NCBI GenBank assembly: GCA_022711195.1
Contig: JAKLFN010000145.1
Location: 1 to 5,613, forward strand
Length of the DNA stretch: 5,613 bases
Direction of reading: 5' to 3'
From: Bacteroidota bacterium
GTDB taxonomy: Bacteria; Bacteroidota; Bacteroidia; Bacteroidales; VadinHA17
Under the pieces are notes generated by a model. It was given only the letters and a program-made list of their open reading frames with translations, had not been told where the DNA came from and ran no database searches. A program made the position numbers and the translations under genes. Positions 1 through 5,613 of this stretch are shown one piece after another. Position 1 is the first letter of the stretch. Every line of letters begins with the position of its first letter.

Positions 1-2655
1 CGAGTTCTTACCGGACGCAGCGATGGAACCCTTGCTCTTTTTGACGGTGTCAAATATTATGATTATACGATCAGGGATGATAATTATATCTCCGATAATG
101 TTCTCTCCGAGGGTATTGCTCTTGGAGATACTGCCTATGCTTTTTCAACCCTCGACGGTGGCGCAGTAGTGGTCGGAAAAACTTCCGGGAAACTTCTTCA
201 GATAATAAATAACCAGAGCGAACTACCTGATGATGAGATATATGCTACCGGCTCTGACGAGTCAGGCGGTTTATGGCTCTCACATCAGTATGGACTCACC
301 AGGGCTGACCTGAGCCTCCCTATCGAGAACTATACCATCTTCCCGGGACTTAAGGGGAACCTGACTTCGGCGGTCAGGTATAATAACGAACTCTATGTCG
401 CTACCAGCGAGGGAGTATTCTTCCTGTCCGAAGTAAAAAATTATTCTGAGGTACAGGTCCTGATAAAAGAGTCAAAAACTGCGGGAGATGATGCCGGAAC
501 CGGGCAGCAAACAGGTACGGCAAGAAAGAGCATCTTCAACAAAATATTTGGCAGGAAAGCAGAGCAGCAAAAGAGCACCGAGACTGCTTCACCTGAAAGA
601 ACATCGCAAAGGAAAGCAGTAGCAAAGCCTGCAGTGACCTATGCCAGTAAAACAGTAAGCCGGCTGAAATCGATAAATTATATCTACAAGAAAGTAGAGG
701 GACTGAACGAAAAGTGCAGGCAACTGGTTGCCACTCCATACGGAATTCTGTCGGCAACTAATAAGGGACTTTATGTAATTAACGCGTACAAGGCAACTCC
801 TGTTATTGAGGGAAGATATATAAACTATATCTCCTGGCAGCCGGTTAACGGCAGATATTTCATCGCATCAGGCGAAGGCTGCCTGGTTGTAAGAAACACA
901 GGCGGAAGATGGTCATTCGAACAGATCGATGTAGTTAATGATGCTCCGGTCTATTCAATCACTAATGAAGGAAACCAGGTTATCTGGACAGGAGGTGACA
1001 ATACTGCAACCAGGATCGAATTCGGAGATGGACTAAATATTAATGACAAAAAGCAATATACAATTGATAAGGAGTTCACCGATCGCTATTATGTGAGACA
1101 GGTAAACGATACTCTCTTCCTCTTCACCGAATCGGAGATACATTTCTTCAACAAGGCAGCCGGCAAGCTGGAACATTACAGATCAGGACGATCAATAAGT
1201 GCTCAGCAGCCTTATCTGATGCCCCTTTCAAATTACCCGCTGCTGAAACAGGATAACAAATGGTTCTCACTCGACAATACCGTGGATATCAGGGAAGGAC
1301 AGGAACTGGCCCTTCTTAAAGTATTTGATAATGTTGTTTTTGCCGGTATCGAAAAAAATAACCTGTGGGTGGTCGATGGAAATAACCGGATCTTCAGGAT
1401 AGACAGGCTGAGAACATCGAAGGTGAACCCTGAAACTGAAATACTGATAAAAAATATTTCCAATAACAAGGGAGTACAATTCAACCTTAAAGACGTGAAA
1501 TTTGACCGTGGCGATAATATCATAAATTTTGAAATAGTAGCCCCTTCATATATAAAACAGAATACTACCCAGTACCAGTATATAATCAGCAGGATAATGA
1601 GCGACTGGTCGCCCTGGTCAGTAAATACAAGTTATGATAAGCTTATCGGTAAACCAGGCGATTACACACTGCAGGTCAGGGCAAGGGATATCTGGGGTAA
1701 TGTCGGAGATCCGGTATCGCTAAAATTCACTATCAGGGCCCCGTTCACAGAAACTTTATTCTTTTTTATCCTTGTATCTGTTGTTGGACTGGCGCTGATC
1801 ATTTCAATCATTCGATTCAGGGAAAAGGCTCTCCAGCAGAAAAACAGGCTGCTCGAAGAGAAAGTCAGGGAGAGAACAGCAGAAATAGAAGCCCAGAAGG
1901 AAGAAATAACAGCAAGTATTGAATATGCAGGCAGGATCCAGCGCGCCATGCTGCCAATGGAAATCCATTTCAAGGAATCATTCTCCGATTACTTTATATT
2001 CTTCAAACCCAGGGATATCGTCAGCGGTGACTTCTTCTGGATAGGAGAGGACGAAAAATCTGTTTTCTTTACTGTTGCCGACTGTACAGGACATGGAGTC
2101 CCGGGAGCCTTTATGAGTACTATGGGGATATCGACACTGAATGAGATCATCGCCAATAATAATGATCTTCAGGCAAATACTGTACTGAACCTCCTGCGGG
2201 AGAAAACAATGAGGGCGCTCCATCAGACCGGAAAAGAAGGTGAAGCAGCAGATGGTATGGATATAGCTTTTTGCGTTTTGTCAAAAGACAGGAAGAGACT
2301 CCAGTTTGCCGGAGCATTTAACCCGATGATAATCTTCCAGGGAGGAGAGTATAAAGAGTACCGCGCCGACAGGATGCCTATAGGAATTCATTACGGCGAT
2401 GAGAAATCATTTACTAATTATCTCATCCCTGTCACTCATGGCGATACAATATATATTTTCTCCGATGGTTATACAGACCAGTTTGGCGGACCTGACAGCA
2501 CGAAGTATAAAATGGCGAACTTCAGGAACCTTCTAAAGGATATCTATTACCGTCCGATGGTTGAGCAACGGAATATCCTGGAGAACGAGTTCCAGAAGTG
2601 GAGAGGGAATCTCGACCAGGTCGATGACATTACTATAATTGGTGTAAGAATATGA
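1..2655 (+). CDS. Propeller/Y_Y_Y sensor with SpoIIE-type PP2C phosphatase output (5' partial)
   Basis: This is a membrane sensor whose output is a serine/threonine phosphatase rather than a histidine kinase. The frame is open from base 1, so the first GTG (169) is internal: the 56 upstream codons read as propeller sequence (SDGTLALFDG) and the true start is outside. Counting from base 1, 884 residues are visible. Beta-propeller blades (e.g. DDEIYATGSDESGGLWLS) run to about 470, a triple-tyrosine (Y_Y_Y) domain spans about 506-578, one transmembrane helix lies at 585-604 and a Glu/Lys-rich coiled coil at 607-642. The PP2C domain spans about 660-884, with metal-binding acidic residues D677 (SGDFFW), D694 (ADCTGHG), D822 (FSDGYTD) and D875/D876 (VDDITIIG), so it looks catalytically intact. 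By family logic the propeller is periplasmic and the phosphatase cytoplasmic, perhaps acting on an anti-sigma-factor antagonist; no such partner is in the window. A basic, low-complexity insert occupies about 155-224. The stop overlaps the next gene. Confidence 0.93.
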   Translation, partial: RVLTGRSDGTLALFDGVKYYDYTIRDDNYISDNVLSEGIALGDTAYAFSTLDGGAVVVGKTSGKLLQIINNQSELPDDEIYATGSDESGGLWLSHQYGLTRADLSLPIENYTIFPGLKGNLTSAVRYNNELYVATSEGVFFLSEVKNYSEVQVLIKESKTAGDDAGTGQQTGTARKSIFNKIFGRKAEQQKSTETASPERTSQRKAVAKPAVTYASKTVSRLKSINYIYKKVEGLNEKCRQLVATPYGILSATNKGLYVINAYKATPVIEGRYINYISWQPVNGRYFIASGEGCLVVRNTGGRWSFEQIDVVNDAPVYSITNEGNQVIWTGGDNTATRIEFGDGLNINDKKQYTIDKEFTDRYYVRQVNDTLFLFTESEIHFFNKAAGKLEHYRSGRSISAQQPYLMPLSNYPLLKQDNKWFSLDNTVDIREGQELALLKVFDNVVFAGIEKNNLWVVDGNNRIFRIDRLRTSKVNPETEILIKNISNNKGVQFNLKDVKFDRGDNIINFEIVAPSYIKQNTTQYQYIISRIMSDWSPWSVNTSYDKLIGKPGDYTLQVRARDIWGNVGDPVSLKFTIRAPFTETLFFFILVSVVGLALIISIIRFREKALQQKNRLLEEKVRERTAEIEAQKEEITASIEYAGRIQRAMLPMEIHFKESFSDYFIFFKPRDIVSGDFFWIGEDEKSVFFTVADCTGHGVPGAFMSTMGISTLNEIIANNNDLQANTVLNLLREKTMRALHQTGKEGEAADGMDIAFCVLSKDRKRLQFAGAFNPMIIFQGGEYKEYRADRMPIGIHYGDEKSFTNYLIPVTHGDTIYIFSDGYTDQFGGPDSTKYKMANFRNLLKDIYYRPMVEQRNILENEFQKWRGNLDQVDDITIIGVRI
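2652..2655 (+). other. ATGA stop/start overlap between phosphatase and nuclease genes
   Basis: The start codon of the nuclease gene (2652-2654) and the TGA stop of the phosphatase gene (2653-2655) share bases. The preceding bases (GGTGTAAGAAT) contain only a weak purine run. This arrangement is typical of translational coupling by re-initiation, so the two proteins are likely made from one mRNA. Confidence 0.85.
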
Positions 2656-4055
2656 AAATAAAATTTTTAGGCGCTGCCCGCGAAGTGACAGGAAGCAAGT
2701 TCCTGATCACCACCGACCTAAATACCAGGATCCTGCTCGATTGCGGAATGTTCCAGGGGAAAGGCATGGAGACCGACTCTATGAACAGAGACCTCGGATT
2801 TGAACCGGAATCAATAGACCATATCATTCTTACCCATGCCCATATCGATCATTCAGGACTGATACCTTACATGTTCAATCGTGGATTCAGGGGCTCGGTA
2901 GTCTGCACCAATGCAACACGCGACCTGTGTGCTATTATGCTTTCCGACTCCGGCTATATACAGGAACATGATACTCAAACCTTCAATAAGCGCAGGGCAA
3001 AAAAAGGCCTGCCCCTGGTAACTCCTATCTATACCCAGAAAGATGCTCAGGCATGCCTTTCAAAATTTATCGGAGTACCCTACGAAATGAATTTCAGGAT
3101 ACATGATAATATTAAGGTGAGGTTTACAAATACCGGGCACATGCTCGGCAGCGGCGTGGCTAATATTCAGATTATCGAGAAAGGCCAGATAAAGAGGATC
3201 GCCTATACAGGTGATATTGGCCGTCCGGGCGACAGGATCCTTGCCGACCCTGTGCCATTTCCTCAGTCCGATATCATCATTACTGAATCAACCTATGGCG
3301 ACCGGCTTCACAACAACAATGAGATGGCCGAGCAGGAACTTCTCGATGCAGTTGTAGAAACCTGTGTTCAGAAAAGAGGCAAGCTCATTATCCCTGCATT
3401 CAGCGTCGGACGTACCCAGGAAATCGTTTATGCACTGAATAATTTCTTTAACGATGGAAAGCTTCCCCGTGTCGATATCTACGTCGACAGCCCCCTGGCA
3501 GTAAATGCAACCTCAGTATTCAGGGTGCATACAGAATGTTTTAATGAAGAGTTCCAGCACCTGCTCCATTCCGACACTGATCCCTTCGGCTTCAAAAACC
3601 TGTTCTATATTACCCGCCAGGAAGATTCAAAGAAACTCAACGACCACAAGGAACCCTGCGTAATAATATCAGCCTCCGGAATGATGGAAGCAGGACGTGT
3701 TAAGCATCATCTTGCCAATAATATCTCGGACCCGAAAAATACTGTCCTGGCAGTAGGATATTGCTCTCCGGTGACACTTGGTGCACGTATACTCAGCGGA
3801 GCTCCAGAAGTGTCAATACATGGAAATATATACAAAGTAAAGGCCGATATCAGGAAAATTGAGTCATTCTCGGGTCATGCCGACTACAGGGAAATGATTC
3901 AATTCCTGAAATGCCAGGAACCATCTGCTGTGGAAAAGACTTTCATCGTGCACGGTGAATATGAAACCCAGAAGAAATATGCTTCAGAGCTGCAGAAAGA
4001 GGGATTCAGGAATGTGGAGGTCCCGGCTAAAGGGCAGGAATACAATATATTATAA
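2652..4055 (+). CDS. MBL-fold/beta-CASP/RMMBL ribonuclease-like protein
   Basis: This is a complete 467-residue protein of the metallo-beta-lactamase-fold RNA-processing family (YSH1/CPSF73-like), expected to be a cytoplasmic zinc-dependent endo- or exoribonuclease. The MBL domain shows D30 (motif 1), the zinc-binding signature at 62-67 (H62, H64, D66, H67), H163 (TGHMLGSG) and D188 (YTGDIGRPGD). The beta-CASP insertion begins near TESTYGD (211-217) and includes the SGMMEAGR segment followed by H352/H353. The C-terminal RMMBL part has SFSGHAD (405-411, H409) and VHGE (H434). All key residues of the family are present and the length is usual. The ATG at 2652 is chosen because the MKIKFLGAAREVTGS N-terminus matches the family's first strand. 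It overlaps the upstream stop as ATGA and has no strong Shine-Dalgarno, so translation probably depends on the phosphatase gene. The substrate cannot be read from sequence; a role in RNA decay is family inference. Confidence 0.95.
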   Translation: MKIKFLGAAREVTGSKFLITTDLNTRILLDCGMFQGKGMETDSMNRDLGFEPESIDHIILTHAHIDHSGLIPYMFNRGFRGSVVCTNATRDLCAIMLSDSGYIQEHDTQTFNKRRAKKGLPLVTPIYTQKDAQACLSKFIGVPYEMNFRIHDNIKVRFTNTGHMLGSGVANIQIIEKGQIKRIAYTGDIGRPGDRILADPVPFPQSDIIITESTYGDRLHNNNEMAEQELLDAVVETCVQKRGKLIIPAFSVGRTQEIVYALNNFFNDGKLPRVDIYVDSPLAVNATSVFRVHTECFNEEFQHLLHSDTDPFGFKNLFYITRQEDSKKLNDHKEPCVIISASGMMEAGRVKHHLANNISDPKNTVLAVGYCSPVTLGARILSGAPEVSIHGNIYKVKADIRKIESFSGHADYREMIQFLKCQEPSAVEKTFIVHGEYETQKKYASELQKEGFRNVEVPAKGQEYNIL

Positions 4056-4126
4056 AGATCAGAGTTATTGCGGAGGGTGGCTTCCTGGCTTTTGAGACAG
4101 CCTCACGAAGCAATCTTCCCGGATAA
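4056..4126. terminator. Convergent spacer with imperfect stem-loop, possible bidirectional terminator
   Basis: This 71-bp spacer separates two convergent genes, where a terminator serving both strands would be expected. ATTGC (4067-4071) can pair with GCAAT (4110-4114), GAGG (4073-4076) with CCTC (4101-4104), and GGCT (4087-4090) with AGCC (4099-4102). The helix is interrupted and there is no long U-tract on either strand, so a Rho-independent terminator is only weakly supported. The segment TTTTGAGACAGCCTC (4090-4104) also resembles insertion-sequence ends as I remember them; see findings. Confidence 0.25.
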
Positions 4127-4813
4127 TCACCTGGGTAAATATTTCCTCAGATCTTTTCGTATCATTTTATAATCCGGAACGATCTCTTCAAGCAACCTGT
4201 AAAACTCCTTTCCGTGATTATGATGCCTGAGGTGGCACAACTCATGAATAATCACATAATCGGTAAAAACAGGGTCAAGCTTAATAAGCTCGCTGTTAAT
4301 GGTTATCCTGCCCTTCGCAGTGCAGCTGCCCCAGCGGCTTTTCAATGGTCGGACCACAAAACCTGATGGCAAAAATCTGTATGGAAGCTTTGAATTGACA
4401 ATATCTTCAAACCTTCGGTCAATGAACTCCTGCGCCTTCTTTCTGTACCACCTTTCAAGAATTTTCCTGATTTCTGCGGCATTGCCTGTATCATTAACCC
4501 CTATCTCAATTATCTCATCATTTTCTTTTATGTATGGCGAAGATGATTCTATGACCCTGAGATTGTATGATTTACCCTTGTAATAATGGGCCTCACCATC
4601 AGAATATTGTTTACCATGGTTTATCCTGCTGAGCGATGAATATTTTTCGAGATGCTTCCTTATCCAGGGTTCTTTCTCCCTTACAAATCTTTCAATCGAC
4701 CGGAGGGAGGTACGATAAGGCGCTCTTACCGTCACACCTTTATCCGGACTGACAATCAGGCTTATTGACCGCCTTGCTGAAAATATTATTTTGTATCGTA
4801 TATCTTCTTCCAT
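4127..4813 (-). CDS. YgjP/DUF45-family zinc metallopeptidase-like protein
   Basis: This is a predicted cytoplasmic zinc metallopeptidase-fold protein of the YgjP-like (DUF45, M48-related) family; its physiological substrate is unknown. With the start at 4813 it has 228 residues, normal for the family. The N-terminal strand region (about 1-45, including VTVRAP) precedes an ERFVREKEPWI helix, as in homologues. The hallmark RWGSC is at 160-164 and the zinc site is HELCH (H190, E191, H194), with the likely third ligand H200 in NHGKEF; all are intact. The frame stays open to a TTG at 4984, which would add 57 residues. I reject that start because it is TTG without a Shine-Dalgarno and most of the added C-terminal half is translated repeat DNA (tandem 8-mers and a palindrome). 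The preferred ATG is preceded by GGGGGTGCTT, a G-rich stretch supplied by the repeat itself. No partner gene is adjacent on the same strand except the distant phosphoesterase, separated by a hairpin. Confidence 0.9.
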   Translation of the reverse strand: MEEDIRYKIIFSARRSISLIVSPDKGVTVRAPYRTSLRSIERFVREKEPWIRKHLEKYSSLSRINHGKQYSDGEAHYYKGKSYNLRVIESSSPYIKENDEIIEIGVNDTGNAAEIRKILERWYRKKAQEFIDRRFEDIVNSKLPYRFLPSGFVVRPLKSRWGSCTAKGRITINSELIKLDPVFTDYVIIHELCHLRHHNHGKEFYRLLEEIVPDYKMIRKDLRKYLPR

Positions 4814-4816
4814 AAG

Positions 4817-4852
4817 CACCCCCGCACCATCGCACCATTGTACCATTGCACC
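4817..4852. repeat. 8-bp imperfect tandem repeat (CACCATTG-type, about 4.5 copies)
   Basis: Consecutive units read CACCCCCG (4817-4824), CACCATCG (4825-4832), CACCATTG (4833-4840) and TACCATTG (4841-4848), followed by a partial CACC (4849-4852). The period of 8 is not a multiple of 3, so on the minus strand it translates as a shifting MVQWCDGAGV-like string, which indicates non-coding DNA read through by an open frame. It ends four bases upstream of the preferred metallopeptidase ATG. Confidence 0.85.
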
Positions 4853-4857
4853 CTTAG

Positions 4858-4883
4858 TCCGCCGAAGCCTAAGCGAAGGCGGA
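4858..4883. repeat. GC-rich palindromic element
   Basis: TCCGCC (4858-4863) is the exact inverse complement of GGCGGA (4878-4883). Inside, GC (4867-4868) can pair with GC (4873-4874), leaving a symmetric GAA/GAA internal loop capable of tandem G-A pairs and a CTAA loop. The element is flanked by a 7-bp direct repeat ATTGCAC at 4845-4851 and 4884-4890. It looks like a short interspersed palindromic repeat (REP/MITE-like). There is no T-run next to it, so a terminator role is not supported. Confidence 0.75.
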
Positions 4884-5123
4884 ATTGCACTATTCCTTAA
4901 TTTTCCATAACTTTTTGTTAAATATTCTATAAACCCATCTTTTTCCTCTCCCTCCGGGAATAAACTGTTTACTTTTACTGTCAATATTATAAAGATTGAT
5001 CACATAATTTAAAGTAAAAATATATTGTTGCCCATATCGATTCCATCATTTAAGATACAGACATTCTTTTTACAGGTTAGTCAGGTTGGTTTAGGTTAAT
5101 TCTCAGATCATATGGGTATAAAT

Positions 5124-5150
5124 GCGGGCGGCTGTCTGTAGACCGTCCGC
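5124..5150 (-). terminator. Hairpin after the phosphoesterase stop, probable terminator
   Basis: GCGGGCGG (5124-5131) pairs with CCGTCCGC (5143-5150) over eight positions with one mismatch or wobble, around an 11-base loop. It begins seven bases after the phosphoesterase stop codon in the minus direction. On the minus strand it is followed only by ATTTATAC, a modest U-rich tail. On the plus strand the T-rich TTCTCTTTT follows directly and gives the better terminator shape, but no gene seen here reads in that direction toward it. It probably ends the phosphoesterase transcript and may work in both directions. Confidence 0.5.
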
Positions 5151-5157
5151 TTCTCTT

Positions 5158-5613
5158 TTAATTTCGTTTCAGGATTATTAGTGTTATTTCCGGCGGCATC
5201 CATATCCTGAATGGTACAGAGAGAACGCCAAGACCCCTGTTCACATAAAGATACTGGCCGCCATCATAGAAAAGTCCGTTCCATTCGGTATAGATCCTTT
5301 TTGCAGGACTCCATTTTATGTTTTTCGTAATTATGCCAATCTGCATCCCGTGAGTATGTCCGCCCAGTGAAAGCTCCACATTGCTTTTGCGGCAGACATC
5401 CGCCCGCCACTGGTTCGGATCGTGCAAAAGCAGTATACGAATATCGGCGCTGTCGGTCCCCTCCAGCGCAGGCCCCGGATCGGTATGCGCCATCTCAGGA
5501 AAACGCCCGGCTGTTTCAATCCCTGCAATGGCAATAGTCCTGTTGTTGAGCTTAAGCAGAACATTCTCATTATCAAGCAACTTATAACCCGATGCCGCGA
5601 TGAGGCTTTTCAT
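5158..5613 (-). CDS. Calcineurin-like metallophosphoesterase, C-terminal part (5' truncated by window)
   Basis: This is the C-terminal half of a calcineurin-like metallophosphoesterase of the YkuE/YaeI type, which hydrolyse phosphate esters (lipid A-type or UDP-sugar-linked substrates in some relatives) and are often membrane-associated. The visible 151 residues contain the later metal-binding motifs: LLLHDPNQW (H64, D65) and GGHTHG (84-89, H86 and H88). A conserved family-like tail follows (YVNRGLGV, then PPEITLI). The early motifs (DxH, GD, GNHD) are missing, because the window ends at 5613. The ATG at the very edge (5611-5613) is therefore probably an internal Met, since whole proteins of this type are roughly twice as long or more and often carry N-terminal membrane segments. 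A hairpin follows its stop, so it is likely the end of a transcription unit separate from the metallopeptidase. The specific substrate is not determinable. Confidence 0.9.
   Translation of the reverse strand: MKSLIAASGYKLLDNENVLLKLNNRTIAIAGIETAGRFPEMAHTDPGPALEGTDSADIRILLLHDPNQWRADVCRKSNVELSLGGHTHGMQIGIITKNIKWSPAKRIYTEWNGLFYDGGQYLYVNRGLGVLSVPFRIWMPPEITLIILKRN

Larger units (their letters stand above)
4814..5157. other. 344-bp region without a convincing gene
   Basis: From right to left this region holds a hairpin next to the phosphoesterase stop (5124-5150), three AGGTT motifs (5074-5097), an AT-rich stretch (about 4985-5060), an orphan Shine-Dalgarno/ATG on the minus strand (4936-4955), a GC-rich palindrome (4858-4883) and an 8-bp tandem repeat (4817-4852). 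The promoter for the metallopeptidase should lie here. I could not find a convincing Bacteroidota-type TTTG / TAnnTTTG pair or a sigma-70 pair with correct spacing. Confidence 0.6.

Noticed and set aside
169..171. GTG at 169 as the start of the sensor-phosphatase gene
   Set aside because: The frame is open back to base 1 and the upstream codons read as propeller sequence, so this is an internal valine.
536..2223. Several minus-strand frames of 70-103 codons across the sensor gene
   Set aside because: They all lie antisense to well-supported propeller and PP2C sequence, with composition typical of shadow frames and no family features.
4299..4583. 94-codon plus-strand frame opposite the metallopeptidase
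   Set aside because: It is antisense to the conserved RWGSC region of an intact gene and has no recognisable domain; it is a shadow frame.
4817..4883. CRISPR-like array
   Set aside because: The units are 8 bp and directly abutting with no spacers, and the palindrome occurs once; there is no cas gene.
4814..4984. N-terminal 57-residue extension of the metallopeptidase
   Set aside because: It would need a TTG start without a Shine-Dalgarno, lies outside the family's conserved region, and about half of it is translated tandem repeat and palindrome.
4985..5060. Promoter for the metallopeptidase in the AT-rich stretch
   Set aside because: TATATTTTT- and TATAAT-like strings occur on the minus strand, but none has a convincing upstream element at the right spacing; AT-richness alone explains them.
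5331..5587. Overlapping frames on both strands within the phosphoesterase
   Set aside because: The frame carrying the HD and GGHTHG motifs is clearly the coding one; the others lack recognisable motifs.

Overview
The window most likely comes from a member of the Bacteroidota, probably an environmental Bacteroidales- or Prolixibacteraceae-like genome. The reasons are a large two-component-regulator-type beta-propeller/triple-tyrosine sensor, an AT-leaning but mixed codon usage, and an intergenic block of short 8-bp tandem repeats plus a GC-rich palindrome of a kind I associate with that phylum. The assignment is inference from gene content; there is no rRNA or other marker here.

Layout. Positions 1-2655 (+) hold the 3' part of a membrane sensor: propeller blades, a Y_Y_Y domain, one transmembrane helix, a coiled coil and a SpoIIE/PP2C serine phosphatase domain. 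Its start lies outside the window. Its stop overlaps by ATGA the start of a complete MBL-fold/beta-CASP/RMMBL nuclease-type protein (2652-4055, +). These two genes form a tight, probably translationally coupled pair. A 71-bp convergent spacer follows, then a YgjP/DUF45-type zinc metallopeptidase on the minus strand (best start 4813, end 4127). The 344 bp upstream of that gene (4814-5157) carry no convincing gene. They hold an 8-bp tandem repeat, a 26-bp palindrome, an orphan Shine-Dalgarno/ATG, a run of AGGTT motifs and a hairpin just after the stop of the last gene. That gene (5158-5613, -) is the C-terminal part of a calcineurin-like metallophosphoesterase whose 5' end is cut off by the window edge.

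How they may work together. The first two genes look like a signalling-output/RNA-processing pair: an extracytoplasmic sensor driving a cytoplasmic phosphatase, co-translated with a putative RNase. The metallopeptidase and the phosphoesterase are on the opposite strand and look like ordinary separate units. I see no clear new defence system, CRISPR array or intact mobile element. The points that most deserve a second look are the repeat block fused in frame to the metallopeptidase, the basic insert in the propeller and the phosphatase-nuclease coupling.
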